64,000 bases of DNA from Sulfobacillus thermosulfidooxidans (GCF_001280565.1 NZ_LGRO01000001.1:930001-994000); one strand, 5' to 3'. Positions 25,306 through 35,700 are shown, numbered from the stretch's first letter. The notes: generated from the letters alone by a model not told the origin. Numbers and translations are program-made.

Positions 25306-26647
25306 CAACCTGACCGAAAAGTTGCAAAACACCTTTAAGCGTATGCGCAATAAGGGCCGGTTGACCGAAGACGATGTGCGAGAAGGTCTCCGTGATGTTC
25401 GCATGGCACTCCTTGAGGCCGATGTCAACTTTAAGGTCGTCAAGGATTTCTTAAGTCGTGTGGAGCAAGAAGCTATCGGCCAAGATATTCTCGAAAGCTT
25501 GACGCCTGCTCAGGGAGTTGTGCGCATTGTCCGGGATCAGCTTACGGAGCTAATGGGCAACCACGTCGAACGCATTAAAATGGCCTCAAATCCTCCGACT
25601 GTCATTTACCTTGTAGGTCTTCAAGGCTCAGGAAAAACAACATCTACAGCTAAATTGGCCAAAATGTTAAAGCAGCAAGGGCGTCAACCCCTCATGGTTG
25701 CAACGGATATCTACCGCCCAGCTGCTGTGGACCAACTTCAAGCTTTGGGTCAGCAAATCGGCGTTCCGGTCATCTACGAAGATGGATTGTCCCCTGTTCA
25801 ATTGGTCCGAGAAGGCTGGCAGCGAAGCCGGCAAATGGCTAAAGATGTCATTTTAGTCGATACCGCTGGCCGTTTGCACATTGATAACGCGCTTATGGAT
25901 GAGTTGGTACAGATGCAAAAAGAGGTGCCTGCTCACGAAACATTACTTGTTGTCGACGCGATGACAGGTCAAGATGCGGTCCGGGTGGCCAAGGCTTTCA
26001 AGGAAACGCTCCCGGTCACAGGTGTCATCTTGACCAAATTGGATGGGGATGCGCGTGGCGGAGCGGCGTTGTCCATCCGTGCCGTCACGGAATTGCCAAT
26101 TAAGCTGATTGCCACCGGCGAAAAAGTTGACGCGTTAGAACCTTTTCAACCCGATCGAATGGCTTCGCGAATTTTGGGCATGGGTGATGTTTTGACCTTG
26201 ATTGAGAAGGCCGAACAATCCCTCGACAAAGACGAAATTGAGACCCATGCCAAACGCATAGGCACGAAGGATTTTAATTTTGAAGATTTCCAAGCCATGC
26301 TGAAGCAAGTCAAGAAGTTAGGGCCTTTGTCCAAAGTGATGGAGCTTCTTCCGGGAATGGGCCCCTTAAATCTTAACAAACTGAAGGATCAAGTGGACGA
26401 TAAGGGACTTGATCGAGTCGAAGCCATCATTAATTCGATGACGGTACTCGAACGGCGGAAACCCGACATTATTGATGGCAGCCGGCGTTTGCGTATTGCG
26501 AAAGGCAGTGGGACCTCTGTCCAGGAAGTCAACCGCCTTGTCAAGCAGTTTTATGAAATGCGGAAGGTCATGAAACAGATGAAAGGTAGCGGGCATAAAA
26601 GAAAATTTCCGAAGCTTCCTTTTAAAGATTTTCCTGATCTTCGGTAA
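25298..26647 (+). CDS. ffh: signal recognition particle protein Ffh
   Basis: 449 residues: N domain (1-90), GTPase G domain with GLQGSGKTTSTAK, DIYRPAAVDQL, DTAGR and TKLDGDARGG, and a C-terminal methionine-rich M domain with the RNA-binding GSGTSVQEVNRLVKQF. It binds signal sequences on the ribosome with 4.5S/SRP RNA, whose gene I do not see in this window. GGAGAGGAGGGG precedes the ATG. Confidence 0.97.
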   Translation: MFDNLTEKLQNTFKRMRNKGRLTEDDVREGLRDVRMALLEADVNFKVVKDFLSRVEQEAIGQDILESLTPAQGVVRIVRDQLTELMGNHVERIKMASNPPTVIYLVGLQGSGKTTSTAKLAKMLKQQGRQPLMVATDIYRPAAVDQLQALGQQIGVPVIYEDGLSPVQLVREGWQRSRQMAKDVILVDTAGRLHIDNALMDELVQMQKEVPAHETLLVVDAMTGQDAVRVAKAFKETLPVTGVILTKLDGDARGGAALSIRAVTELPIKLIATGEKVDALEPFQPDRMASRILGMGDVLTLIEKAEQSLDKDEIETHAKRIGTKDFNFEDFQAMLKQVKKLGPLSKVMELLPGMGPLNLNKLKDQVDDKGLDRVEAIINSMTVLERRKPDIIDGSRRLRIAKGSGTSVQEVNRLVKQFYEMRKVMKQMKGSGHKRKFPKLPFKDFPDLR

Positions 26648-26690
26648 GAGAAAAATGTTTATATGGTGATGTGTGAGAGGAGGGAACAAT

Positions 26691-26978
26691 GTGGTAAAAA
26701 TTCGATTGCGTCGAATGGGAGCAAAAAAACGACCGTTTTATCGTGTAGTGGTGGCGGATGCACGCTCACCGCGAGATGGCAAATTTCTTGAGGAAATTGG
26801 CTATTATGACCCAACCAAAAATCCTGCCGTGGTGAAAATCGACGAGGAAAAAGCGATTCGATGGATTCAAAATGGTGCGCAGCCGACAGACACTGCCAGG
26901 TCTTTGCTGCGCCAGACCGGTGTGTTAAAGAAGGTTCATGAGCTCAAACAAGCCAAGAAGACCGAACAAAATGTCTAA
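26691..26978 (+). CDS. rpsP: 30S ribosomal protein S16
   Basis: 95 residues from a GTG giving [25 protein letters not shown], the standard S16 N terminus. GAGAGGAGGG precedes it. Overlaps rimM by 8 bases; the KH-domain gene (khpA/ylqC) that usually lies between rpsP and rimM is absent. Confidence 0.97.
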   Translation: MVKIRLRRMGAKKRPFYRVVVADARSPRDGKFLEEIGYYDPTKNPAVVKIDEEKAIRWIQNGAQPTDTARSLLRQTGVLKKVHELKQAKKTEQNV

Positions 26979-27501
26979 AGAGGATTGGTCTGACTTTGTG
27001 GCGGTGGGCGAAATTACCTCGCCGCATGGGGTTCATGGTGCATTTCGGGTTTATCCGACAACAGACTATCCTCACCGGCTTTTGAAAAGGAAGACTATAT
27101 GGGTGCAGTCACTTTCCGGTCCCCAAGTGATCCGGCATGCGCAAGCACATCCGCCTATGGTCATTCTTCAGCTGGAGAATATTACGACGCGAGAACAAGC
27201 AGAACATTTGAGGGGCGCCACTTTGTATGTTCCGATTGATTCCTTGCCACCCTTGGGGCAAGGGGAATATTACTGGTTCCAATTGCAAGGATTGAGCATC
27301 CGGGACAGTTCCAGTCAAGAAATCATCGGAACCCTAAACAAGGTGATACGTACAGGAGCTAACCAAGATGTCTTTGAGGTTATGCGCCCCAATAAGCCAC
27401 CCTTATTACTGCCAGCACTCAAATCGGTTGTTCTCCATGTCGATTTAGAGGCGGGTATTATGGATGTCCGTGTCCCCGAAGGATTGGATGACGTCACATG
27501 A
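26971..27501 (+). CDS. rimM: 16S rRNA processing protein RimM
   Basis: 176 residues from the ATG at 26971, which lies inside the end of rps[24 protein letters not shown] is the RimM N-terminal domain; the C-terminal PRC-barrel (about 97-170) includes [11 protein letters not shown] and [14 protein letters not shown]. It binds S19 and helps mature the 30S head. Overlaps trmD by 4 bases. Confidence 0.95.
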   Translation: MSKEDWSDFVAVGEITSPHGVHGAFRVYPTTDYPHRLLKRKTIWVQSLSGPQVIRHAQAHPPMVILQLENITTREQAEHLRGATLYVPIDSLPPLGQGEYYWFQLQGLSIRDSSSQEIIGTLNKVIRTGANQDVFEVMRPNKPPLLLPALKSVVLHVDLEAGIMDVRVPEGLDDVT

Positions 27502-28181
27502 TGGTCATCCAGATTGTGACATTGTTTCCTGAAATGTTTTCCGGGCCGTTAACCACGAGCATGATGAAACGTGCGCAATCAAAGGGCTTGGTCGATATTC
27601 GGACGATTCCTTTGCGCTGGTTCGGGATTGGTCCGCATAAAACCACAGATGACTATCCTTTCGGCGGGGGGATTGGCATGCTGTTGCGTGCCGATGTTGT
27701 CGTGCCAGCTGTAGAATGGGCGCAAGCGCATCATGCGGCTCCTGCTCATGTGGTTATGACTTCGGCGCAAGGGGAAAAATTTGACCAATCCATGGCCGAG
27801 AGTTTTAGTCACTTAGACCACATAATTATCGTAGCTGGCCACTACGAAGGGATTGATGACCGTGCGATATCATTGTTAAATGCGCAAGAGGTCTCAATTG
27901 GTGATGTGATTTTGACGGGTGGAGAAATCCCTGCAATGGTGATGGTCGATGCAGTAACCCGGTTATTGCCTGGGGTTTTGGGGGCAGATGAGGGCACCGT
28001 CCATGAATCTTTTGGAGAAAGTGGCGGACTAGAAGGTCCCCAATATACTCGCCCTCGCATTTATCGAGGCATCGAAGTACCATCAGTGTTATTATCCGGC
28101 GATCATGCTCGCATTGCGCAATGGCAAAAGGAGCAATCCCAACTCCGAACGCGACTTCGCCGGCCGGATTTGCTGCAATAA
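27498..28181 (+). CDS. trmD: tRNA (guanine-N1)-methyltransferase
   Basis: 227 residues. SPOUT-family knot motifs GHYEGIDDR and LTGGEIPAMVMVDAVTRLLPGVLG and the N-terminal VTLFPEMF are diagnostic. It makes m1G37 in tRNAs, preventing frameshifts. Follows rimM with a 4-base overlap; rplS has its own promoter after it. Confidence 0.96.
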   Translation: MMVIQIVTLFPEMFSGPLTTSMMKRAQSKGLVDIRTIPLRWFGIGPHKTTDDYPFGGGIGMLLRADVVVPAVEWAQAHHAAPAHVVMTSAQGEKFDQSMAESFSHLDHIIIVAGHYEGIDDRAISLLNAQEVSIGDVILTGGEIPAMVMVDAVTRLLPGVLGADEGTVHESFGESGGLEGPQYTRPRIYRGIEVPSVLLSGDHARIAQWQKEQSQLRTRLRRPDLLQ

Positions 28182-28188
28182 CGCTAAT

Positions 28189-28217
28189 TTGCAGCGCATT
28201 TATGTGGATGCTATAAT
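28189..28217 (+). promoter_or_regulatory. promoter for rplS
   Basis: TTGCAG (28189-28194), 17 bases, perfect TATAAT (28212-28217) directly after the trmD stop, starting transcription near 28224, 23 bases before the rplS GTG. Confidence 0.8.
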
Positions 28218-28246
28218 TTCATGTGGCCCGTAAAGGGGGGAAAATT

Positions 28247-28588
28247 GTGGATTTTATTCGATTATTAGAGGAAGACCAGATTCGGAAAGATATCCCGACA
28301 TTTCGTCCTGGTGATACTGTGCGCGTCGCAGTGAAAATTCGTGAAGGTAACCGGGAACGTGTGCAAAATTTTGAAGGGGTAGTTATTGCTATCAAGGGAA
28401 CCGGTTTGTCGAAAACATTTACCGTGCGTCGTGTTAGTTACGGTGTTGGCGTCGAACGAATCTTCCTATTGCACTCGCCGCGATTGGAATCGATTCAAGT
28501 GGTGCGACGGGGAAAGGTCCGCAGAGCGAAGCTTTATTACTTAAGGAAACTTCGTGGGAAGGCAGCCCGCATCAAGGAGCGACGTTAA
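28247..28588 (+). CDS. rplS: 50S ribosomal protein L19
   Basis: 113 residues from the GTG at 28247, a few bases after GGGGGG. An upstream ATG at 28223 would sit at the predicted transcription start, so I reject it. [29 protein letters not shown] and [17 protein letters not shown] are standard L19. The protein sits at the subunit interface. Confidence 0.96.
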   Translation: MDFIRLLEEDQIRKDIPTFRPGDTVRVAVKIREGNRERVQNFEGVVIAIKGTGLSKTFTVRRVSYGVGVERIFLLHSPRLESIQVVRRGKVRRAKLYYLRKLRGKAARIKERR

Positions 28589-28596
28589 TTTGCCTG

Positions 28597-28628
28597 GCGA
28601 AGACACCCGGTTCCCGAGGTGTCTTCGC
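28597..28628 (+). terminator. hairpin terminator after rplS
   Basis: GCGAAGACACC (28597-28607) pairs perfectly with GGTGTCTTCGC (28618-28628). The tail TATCTTTATGG is only moderately T-rich, so read-through into lepB is likely. Confidence 0.65.
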
Positions 28629-28657
28629 TATCTTTATGGTTTGAGGAGGCTGCCCAA

Positions 28658-29176
28658 ATGACAAATCAACGGCGCAGAGGATATTTAGAATTTATTGAAA
28701 CGGTTATTTTAGCAGTAGTGTTGGCATTTCTCATTCGTACCTTCGTTTTTGAATCGTATCAAGTGGAAGGTATTTCGATGTTACCGACCTTGCACACAGG
28801 GGAACGGGTTCTGGTTAATAAATTGATCTATGACTTTGAGCCGCCGAAAACGGGTCAAATTATCGTGTTTCGCTCACCGGTCATTAAAAGCCAGGATTGG
28901 ATTAAACGCGTCATCGGAGTACCGGGTGATACGATTAGCGTAGAAAATAATGTGGTATATATCAATGGCAAAAGATATCATGAACCGTTTTTGAAGTACC
29001 GTGGTTCAATGAACGTTCCTCCTACTAAGGTGCCTCCTGGGTATTTATGGGTAGAAGGGGATAACCGTCCCAAAAGTTTTGACAGTCGATATTTTGGTCT
29101 ATTACCGATGAAAAATGTAAAAGGTGAGGCTTTTGTGGTATGGTGGCCTTTATCTGATTTTCATCTCTTACATTAA
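28658..29176 (+). CDS. lepB: type I signal peptidase
   Basis: 172 residues from the ATG at 28658 (site GAGGAGG). One N-terminal membrane segment (about 12-30), catalytic serine in EGISMLPTL and lysine in DWIKRVIGVPGD, followed by GDNRPKSFDSRYFG. It removes signal peptides from exported proteins at the outer face of the membrane. Confidence 0.95.
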   Translation: MTNQRRRGYLEFIETVILAVVLAFLIRTFVFESYQVEGISMLPTLHTGERVLVNKLIYDFEPPKTGQIIVFRSPVIKSQDWIKRVIGVPGDTISVENNVVYINGKRYHEPFLKYRGSMNVPPTKVPPGYLWVEGDNRPKSFDSRYFGLLPMKNVKGEAFVVWWPLSDFHLLH

Positions 29177-29215
29177 CAGTGCAGGGACAACGATGAAAGA
29201 TACGAGAGGATAACT

Positions 29216-29980
29216 ATGGGAAAGCGGCAATCGTGGTATCCCGGTCATATGGTTGCCACGCAGCGGACCATTCGTGAGTTAGCGCCCTATTTATCGGCGT
29301 TTATTGAAGTTATTGATGCACGTGCTCCCAACATTAGCCGCCATCAGCCCCTTCAGCAATGGATTGGCCGGGCTCAGTTGATAATGGTCATGAATAAGGC
29401 TGAACTTGCCGATCCGGATGCCACGCAGCGTTGGTTATCATGGTTTCAATCCCAAGGTGTGACAACGCTGGCGATATCAGCGCAAAATCCGCGGGCTAAG
29501 ATCGAAGTGGAGAAAGCCATTCGTCGTGTTCTAGCGCCTCCTTATCGCCTGGCTGTGGTCGGCGTTCCCAATGTGGGAAAATCTACGTTGTTAAATAAAA
29601 TGGTTGGTGGGCACCGTGTGATGACGGGAGCGAAACCCGGTGTCACCCGAGGACCGCAGTGGATTCGTTTGCCGGGAGGCTGGGAGTGGCTCGATTTACC
29701 GGGGGTGGTGACCCCGCGACACTCTGAAGATTGGCGATTGAAAGTTCTAGGAATTGTCCCTAGTACGGCTGAGGAACGGATACTTCTTGTTGACAAAATT
29801 TGGGAGATAGTGACTTCCCGTATATCCTTACCAGAAAATTGGCGGGATTGGGGAAGGTCTCGGGGCTACTTGAAAACGGGCGGTGTGCTTGATGAACAAC
29901 GCACGGCGGATGCCATCGTGCTGGCGTTCCAAAATGGGAAATTTGGGCGGGTAACGCTGGAAGAACCAGGAGAAGGCTAG
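29216..29980 (+). CDS. rbgA: ribosome biogenesis GTPase RbgA/YlqF
   Basis: 254 residues with circularly permuted G motifs: the G4 NKAE (MVMNKAELAD) precedes the P-loop GVPNVGKST, then GVTRGPQW and DLPGVV. The WYPGHMVATQRTI start is typical. It acts late in 50S assembly. Located before rnhB, as in Bacillus; the stop and the rnhB start are adjacent. Confidence 0.94.
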   Translation: MGKRQSWYPGHMVATQRTIRELAPYLSAFIEVIDARAPNISRHQPLQQWIGRAQLIMVMNKAELADPDATQRWLSWFQSQGVTTLAISAQNPRAKIEVEKAIRRVLAPPYRLAVVGVPNVGKSTLLNKMVGGHRVMTGAKPGVTRGPQWIRLPGGWEWLDLPGVVTPRHSEDWRLKVLGIVPSTAEERILLVDKIWEIVTSRISLPENWRDWGRSRGYLKTGGVLDEQRTADAIVLAFQNGKFGRVTLEEPGEG

Positions 29981-30637
29981 ATGACAACAAGACGGAATCA
30001 GGAAGCCATATGGTTAGCGAAGATTCAGTGGGAAAAACAATTCTGGCACAAGGGATGGATCGTAGCGGGGGTGGATGAGGTGGGCCGTGGCCCCTTAGCG
30101 GGTCCTGTTGTGGCTGCTGCTGTAATCTTGGATCCTCATAAAGAGATTGTGGGAATCGACGATTCCAAAAAGCTTAGCGTTTTACAGCGACAACAATTAT
30201 ATAAGGAAATTTGTCGTAACGCTATTGCCATTGGAGTTGGGGCGGTCGGCCCGAGAACGATTGAGCGTATTAACATTCTGGAAGCTAGCCGAATGGCCAT
30301 GGCCCGTGCTCTTGGACACCTTACTATAAGACCACGGGTTGTGCTGACGGATGCTATGCGTGTTGGTGGTCCCTGGGATGAATTGCCGATTGTGCACGGG
30401 GATCAAGTGTCAGCTAGCATCGGAGCCGCCTCGGTTATCGCTAAAGTTGTTCGCGATCGCTATATGGAGGAATTGGCATTACAATTTCCCGTATATGGGT
30501 TTGAGCAACATAAAGGATATCCCACCCTTTATCATCGTGCAAGGATTCTTGAACATGGTCCGAGTATGGCGCACCGTCGATCGTTTCTTCGAAAAATGAT
30601 GTCATCTGTCCAGGAATTGGTTGATTTCCCCTTGTAA
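29981..30637 (+). CDS. rnhB: ribonuclease HII
   Basis: 218 residues. AGVDEVGRGPLAGPVVAAAVIL carries the first catalytic Asp-Glu; IDDSKKLS and VLTDAM and SIGAASVIAKVVRDR complete the family pattern. It nicks RNA in RNA-DNA hybrids and at single ribonucleotides. The ~158-base gap to topA holds no gene and only a weak promoter. Confidence 0.95.
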   Translation: MTTRRNQEAIWLAKIQWEKQFWHKGWIVAGVDEVGRGPLAGPVVAAAVILDPHKEIVGIDDSKKLSVLQRQQLYKEICRNAIAIGVGAVGPRTIERINILEASRMAMARALGHLTIRPRVVLTDAMRVGGPWDELPIVHGDQVSASIGAASVIAKVVRDRYMEELALQFPVYGFEQHKGYPTLYHRARILEHGPSMAHRRSFLRKMMSSVQELVDFPL

Positions 30638-30759
30638 TTTGCATCCTTCCTATTTCCCTGTTACAGTCATGCTAATATCTATCTTTATAATAGTTTCCAA
30701 GACGCACTCAGGGTCCGTGCCAAGAAATGAAAGACGCATGGAAAGATAGCATATTTTGA

Positions 30760-30765
30760 TATAAT
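30760..30765 (+). promoter_or_regulatory. candidate -10 box for topA
   Basis: A perfect TATAAT lies 31 bases before the topA ATG in the gap after rnhB. No good -35 is found 16-18 bases upstream, so the promoter is only tentative. Confidence 0.4.
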
Positions 30766-30795
30766 GTAAAAATGTTTGTACCCGGGAGGGTTATC

Positions 30796-32907
30796 ATGGC
30801 TAAAGCTAAACCTCTAATCATTGTAGAATCGCCAGCCAAGGCGAAGACGATCAGTCGCTTTTTGGGATCCCGATTCCAGGTAAAAGCGTCAATGGGACAT
30901 GTGCGTGATTTACCGAAAAGCCAGTTTGGGGTGGACGTGGCTAAAGGATTCCAGCCACGATACATTACAATACGAGGGAAAGGCCCTCTGCTGAAAGAGC
31001 TCAAAGAAGCGGCTAAGAAGTCAGAACGCGTCTATTTAGCGACAGACCCTGACCGTGAAGGAGAAGCGATTTCGTGGCATTTGGCCGAAGCCTTGAACAT
31101 TGCTCCACGTGATGTTCGGCGTATTGAATTTCATGAAATCACAAAAGATGCGGTGAATCATGCGATTAAACAAGCCCGGCCCATAAATATGGCCCTGGTC
31201 AATGCCCAACAGGCGAGGCGGGTATTGGACCGTGTTGTAGGTTATCAATTGTCTCCCTTATTGTGGCGAAAAGTGCGTCCAGGATTGTCAGCAGGACGGG
31301 TCCAAAGTGCTGCGTTAAAATTGTTAGTGGATCGTGAAGATGAAGTTTTGCGGTTTGTGCCTGAGCAATATTTTACCATTGACATGACAGCCATAACTGA
31401 AGAAGGCACATTATTATCTCATTATATTGCGCCTTTAGGGGAAAAGGGGCGCGTATCTCAAAAGGAAGCGGAGCAAATCTTGGCGCAGGTGCGACCTGGC
31501 ATGGAAGTGGTTGTTGCTGAGGTGAAAGTGCGCGAAAAGAGACGATTTGCCGCACCACCCTTTACGACTTCGACATTACAGCAAGAGGCTTCCCGCAAAT
31601 TGGGATTCTCTGTTAAACGTACCATGAGCCTGGCGCAACAGCTTTATGAGGGATTGGAAGTGGCCGGGGAAGGCACCGTAGGATTGGTGACTTACATTCG
31701 TACGGACTCCACCCGTATTGCTGATGTGGCCCGTGACGATGCCAAGAAATATATTGAAGAACGTTATGGTCGCTCTTATGTGCCCTCGGAAGAAGCGAAA
31801 CGTCCAACCAAGACGAAACCTGGGGTTCAAGATGCTCATGAAGCGATAAGACCGACCAATATCAGACGTCATCCCGAAAGTCTTAAGAGCAGTCTCAACC
31901 GGGACCAATTGCGTTTATATCGGTTAATTTGGGAACGATTTGTTGCCAGTCAAATGGCGCCAATGGTGTACGATTCTACCACGATAGATTTGCATGTCAA
32001 AGACCAGGACGCGATTTTTAGGGCTACGGGTTCCCGGATTAAGTTCCCGGGATTTACCGTGGTTTATCAAGAATCGTTTGACGACGCCGATCCCAATGCG
32101 CAAGATGAAGCCAAATCGCGTCCATTGCCCGCGGTTAATCAAGGTATGGTACTACCCATCTCGGATATCACGTCTCAAGAACATTTTACTGAACCACCTC
32201 CTCGGTTTACGGAAGCGAGTCTCGTTAAAACGCTTGAAGAACTAGGCATTGGTCGCCCATCAACTTATGCACCGATTGTGGAAACGCTGATTCAACGGGA
32301 TTATGTGCACCGGGAGCAGAAGAAATTAATTCCCACCGAATTGGGGCGGGTTGTTGTCGATTTATTAAAACAATATTTCCCGGAGATTGTTGATACACGG
32401 TTTACTGCAGATGTTGAGACACAACTTGACCAAGTTGCTGCCAATGATATGCAGTGGCAAGATGTGTTGTACGCATTTTATGACCGTTTTGCTGAAGAAT
32501 TACACCGGGCCGATGAAGATATTGAAAAAGTGGAACTGCCGCAAGAGACGACGGATGAAGTTTGCGAGAAGTGTGGGCGACCCATGACCATTAAATATGG
32601 CCGGTTTGGCAAGTTCTTAGCGTGTTCTGGATATCCTGAGTGCGATTTTACGAAGCCTTTTGTCGAAAAAACTGGCGCGATGTGTCCAAAATGCGGAAAA
32701 GATTTAGTGGTTCGTCGTACCCGTAAAGGACGCGTCTTTTATGGGTGTGCCGGTTATCCCGAATGTGATTTTGTGACGTGGAATCGCCCGAGTGACAAAC
32801 AATGCCCACGTTGTGGATCAAGCATGGCGTTTAAACGACGCGGCAATCACGAAAGTCTCATGTGCTTGCGGGAGGGATGCGGTTATGAAGAAGAGCAAGC
32901 TCAATGA
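30796..32907 (+). CDS. topA: DNA topoisomerase I
   Basis: 703 residues from the ATG at 30796 after GGGAGGG. TOPRIM domain (IVESPAKAKTISRFLG, then TDPDREGEAISWHLAEAL), active-site tyrosine in GLVTYIRTDSTR, and three C-terminal zinc ribbons (CEKCG..., CPKCG..., CPRCG...). It relaxes negative supercoils. The last 23 bases overlap trmFO. Confidence 0.97.
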   Translation: MAKAKPLIIVESPAKAKTISRFLGSRFQVKASMGHVRDLPKSQFGVDVAKGFQPRYITIRGKGPLLKELKEAAKKSERVYLATDPDREGEAISWHLAEALNIAPRDVRRIEFHEITKDAVNHAIKQARPINMALVNAQQARRVLDRVVGYQLSPLLWRKVRPGLSAGRVQSAALKLLVDREDEVLRFVPEQYFTIDMTAITEEGTLLSHYIAPLGEKGRVSQKEAEQILAQVRPGMEVVVAEVKVREKRRFAAPPFTTSTLQQEASRKLGFSVKRTMSLAQQLYEGLEVAGEGTVGLVTYIRTDSTRIADVARDDAKKYIEERYGRSYVPSEEAKRPTKTKPGVQDAHEAIRPTNIRRHPESLKSSLNRDQLRLYRLIWERFVASQMAPMVYDSTTIDLHVKDQDAIFRATGSRIKFPGFTVVYQESFDDADPNAQDEAKSRPLPAVNQGMVLPISDITSQEHFTEPPPRFTEASLVKTLEELGIGRPSTYAPIVETLIQRDYVHREQKKLIPTELGRVVVDLLKQYFPEIVDTRFTADVETQLDQVAANDMQWQDVLYAFYDRFAEELHRADEDIEKVELPQETTDEVCEKCGRPMTIKYGRFGKFLACSGYPECDFTKPFVEKTGAMCPKCGKDLVVRRTRKGRVFYGCAGYPECDFVTWNRPSDKQCPRCGSSMAFKRRGNHESLMCLREGCGYEEEQAQ

Positions 32908-34234
32908 CGTCAATGTTGTTGGCGGAGGTTTGGCCGGATCCGAGGCTGCATGGCAATTGGCCCAGTTAGGTTTCACAGTTCACCTATTCGAAATGCGGCC
33001 CCAGACCATGACACCTGCTCACGTGAGTGGAAAGTTTGGCGAGCTAGTCTGTTCCAACTCGCTGGGTTCGACACTCGGTCTGGCACCAGCAACCTTATTA
33101 AAAGATGAAATGCGGTTATTGGACTCACTTATTATTAAGGCGGGAGAATCGGCTAGGGTTCCGGCGGGGTCGGCGTTAGCGGTTGACCGTGAGGCATTTA
33201 GTCAGGGCATAACCGAGATTCTGGAAGGTCATCCGAATATTGTGATTCACCATGAGGTTGTGACCGAAATTTTAAGCGGGCCGACCGTTATTGCTACCGG
33301 TCCCTTAACGCACGAATCATTGACCGAAGCCATTTCCGATTTAGTTGGGGCGAAAATGTTATCATTCTTCGATGCGGCCGCTCCCATTGTTCTAGCCGAA
33401 AGCGTCGATATGAATCACGCGTTTTGGGGATCACGGGAAGGAAATCAAGATTACCTGAATTGTCCTTTAACTAAGGATGAGTACATGGCGTTTTATGATG
33501 CCTTAATTCATGCGGAACAACATATGGGGCATGATTTTGAATCCACAGCCTTTTTTGAGGGATGTTTACCAATTGAAGAATTGGCCAGACGCGGTGTGAA
33601 AACCCCACTATATGGTCCGATGAAACCCATTGGCCTTGAAAATCCGTTTGAACAAGGCCGTAGACCTTATGCCGTCGTTCAGCTACGCCGTGATAACGCT
33701 GCGGGATCGTTAATGAGCCTTGTGGGTTTTCAGACGAATTTGCGTTGGGGAGAACAAAAGCGTGTGTTTGGACTTATTCCGGCGTTGCATGATGCCGAAT
33801 TTGTGCGCTACGGGGTGATGCATCGCAACACCTACTTGAAGTCACCCGCGATACTAAGACCGACATTAAATGCGAAGGTGCGAGAAGACTTGTGGTTCGC
33901 TGGTCAAATGACGGGCGTTGAGGGTTATGTGGAATCGGCTGCAACAGGCATTATGGTAGCGAGGTACATTGCTCAATGGCTCGAGCATGGTCAAATTCAA
34001 CCTTTCCCTCAGGACACGATGATGGGGGCGTTGGCGTACTATATTACCCATACTGATCCGGAGCATTTTCAACCGATGAATGCCAATTTTGGACTTTTGA
34101 CGTTACCTCCAGAAATTCAACAGATCCATGACAAAAAAGCACGGCGGCGTTGGTTGAGAGACCGGGCCTTAGCGTCATTGAAAGAGTATCTTGAACGCAT
34201 CGGTGTTGAGGTATCGCACCATGAAACCCGTTAA
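32885..34234 (+). CDS. trmFO: methylenetetrahydrofolate-tRNA-(uracil-5-)-methyltransferase TrmFO
   Basis: 449 residues from the ATG at 32885, inside the topA end and preceded by GGGAGGG. FAD-binding VVGGGLAGSEAAWQLAQLG, then LFEMRP, GELVCSNSLG and DAAAPIV mark the family. It makes ribothymidine 54 in tRNA with methylene-THF and FADH2. Upstream reading-frame extension within topA is rejected. Overlaps xerC by 14 bases. Confidence 0.96.
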   Translation: MKKSKLNDVNVVGGGLAGSEAAWQLAQLGFTVHLFEMRPQTMTPAHVSGKFGELVCSNSLGSTLGLAPATLLKDEMRLLDSLIIKAGESARVPAGSALAVDREAFSQGITEILEGHPNIVIHHEVVTEILSGPTVIATGPLTHESLTEAISDLVGAKMLSFFDAAAPIVLAESVDMNHAFWGSREGNQDYLNCPLTKDEYMAFYDALIHAEQHMGHDFESTAFFEGCLPIEELARRGVKTPLYGPMKPIGLENPFEQGRRPYAVVQLRRDNAAGSLMSLVGFQTNLRWGEQKRVFGLIPALHDAEFVRYGVMHRNTYLKSPAILRPTLNAKVREDLWFAGQMTGVEGYVESAATGIMVARYIAQWLEHGQIQPFPQDTMMGALAYYITHTDPEHFQPMNANFGLLTLPPEIQQIHDKKARRRWLRDRALASLKEYLERIGVEVSHHETR

Positions 34235-35102
34235 TGAGTGGATTGAGTATTATATCCAAACACTCATGTTGGTGGAGCAAGCATCTGAACACACCGCCCG
34301 CGCATATGCTCAGGATCTACACCAATTAGAAAATTTTGTCGGCGCGTTGGATCAGGTTAGCACCAAGGATATTCGGGCATGGATATCATCGATGATGAAA
34401 CAGGGATTGGCTCCGAGAACTGTGGCCCGAAAATTGGCTGTGATTCGATCGTTTTACCGGTTCGTTAAGCGACAGGGATGGCGCACCGACAATCCTGCTA
34501 GTCGAGTGCTCACTCCACGGTTTCGCCCCTTATTGCCCCGAACTCTAACGATGGATGAAGCCCATGATCTGATTGAAAGCGCCAAAACTATGCCGGGTCC
34601 TCTAGGACTTAGAAACTGGGCTTTAATGGAGATTCTTTATGGAGCGGGACTCAGAAGTCAAGAAGCGGTATCTTTAAATATAGCTGATGTGGATTTGACG
34701 AGCCGTTTTGTGCGCGTCAAAGGCAAAGGCGGAAAAGAGCGGGTGGTGCCCTTCGGCACTAAAGCTTCTCAGGCACTGGATGAATATTTACTTCGAGGAA
34801 GAAAGGCTCTTATCCGCACACGCACCACGGCGCTCTTTGTTAATTACCGGGGTGGCAGGCTGACTACACGTAGTGTGCGGCGGATTGTAAAAAATGTGTT
34901 GGCCAAAGCCGCGATTCAAAGAAATATCAGCCCACACTGGCTGAGGCATTCATTTGCGACTCATATGCTCATGAATGGTGCCGATTTGCGGGTGATTCAA
35001 GAACTTTTGGGCCACAGTTTATTACGTACGACACAACTTTATACATTAGTGTCCCAAGAACATATTGCTAAAGTCTATCAAAATGCCCATCCTCGTGCTT
35101 GA
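34221..35102 (+). CDS. xerC: tyrosine recombinase XerC/CodV
   Basis: 293 residues from the ATG at 34221. N-terminal SAM-like core-binding domain, then the catalytic set: arginine in [12 protein letters not shown], lysine in [11 protein letters not shown], HxxR in [12 protein letters not shown], and histidine and tyrosine in [16 protein letters not shown]. It resolves chromosome dimers at dif. The topA-trmFO-xerC-hslV-hslU-codY order is that of Bacillus. Confidence 0.94.
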   Translation: MKPVNEWIEYYIQTLMLVEQASEHTARAYAQDLHQLENFVGALDQVSTKDIRAWISSMMKQGLAPRTVARKLAVIRSFYRFVKRQGWRTDNPASRVLTPRFRPLLPRTLTMDEAHDLIESAKTMPGPLGLRNWALMEILYGAGLRSQEAVSLNIADVDLTSRFVRVKGKGGKERVVPFGTKASQALDEYLLRGRKALIRTRTTALFVNYRGGRLTTRSVRRIVKNVLAKAAIQRNISPHWLRHSFATHMLMNGADLRVIQELLGHSLLRTTQLYTLVSQEHIAKVYQNAHPRA

Positions 35103-35145
35103 GGAGCGCAGGCGCCATAGAGCGAATGGAAACAATGAAGGAGAG

Positions 35146-35700
35146 ATGAGAGTGGCAGCCATTGAATTTCATGGGACAACAATTCTCGGGATTGTGAGAG
35201 ACGGCAAAGCGGTGATTGGGGGAGATGGTCAGGTCACTTTCGGCCAAAATACTGTTATGAAGCACACGGCGACAAAGGTTCGACGTTTGTATCATAATAA
35301 AGTATTGGCGGGATTTGCTGGGTCGGTAGCGGATGCATTGACCTTGTTCGAACTTTTTGAAGGGAAACTTGAAGAAAGTCACGGCAACCTGCAACGCGCG
35401 GCAGTGGCTCTTTCTCGTCAATGGCGCACCGATCGGATGCTGGGTAAATTGGAAGCCTTGTTATTAGTAGCAGACACCGAACATTTATTTATTTTGTCCG
35501 GAACAGGCGAAGTGATAGAACCTGATGACTATATTGCCGCTATTGGATCGGGAGGCAGTTATGCCTTGGCAGCTGCGCGGGCCTTTTCGTCGATTGAGCC
35601 TCCGCTGCCTTTAGAAGATTTGGTTAGACGTTCTTTGGACATTGCGGCGGATATTTGTATCTATACCAATCACCATTTGACTATTGAAACCTTGAATTAA
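35146..35700 (+). CDS. hslV: ATP-dependent protease subunit HslV/ClpQ
   Basis: 184 residues from the ATG at 35146 (site AAGGAGAG). [26 protein letters not shown] shows the catalytic threonine preceded by a propeptide of about 9 residues, so maturation must remove [23 protein letters not shown] and the C-terminal ICIYTNHH are typical. It forms the proteolytic core of the HslUV complex with the next gene. Confidence 0.95.
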   Translation: MRVAAIEFHGTTILGIVRDGKAVIGGDGQVTFGQNTVMKHTATKVRRLYHNKVLAGFAGSVADALTLFELFEGKLEESHGNLQRAAVALSRQWRTDRMLGKLEALLLVADTEHLFILSGTGEVIEPDDYIAAIGSGGSYALAAARAFSSIEPPLPLEDLVRRSLDIAADICIYTNHHLTIETLN

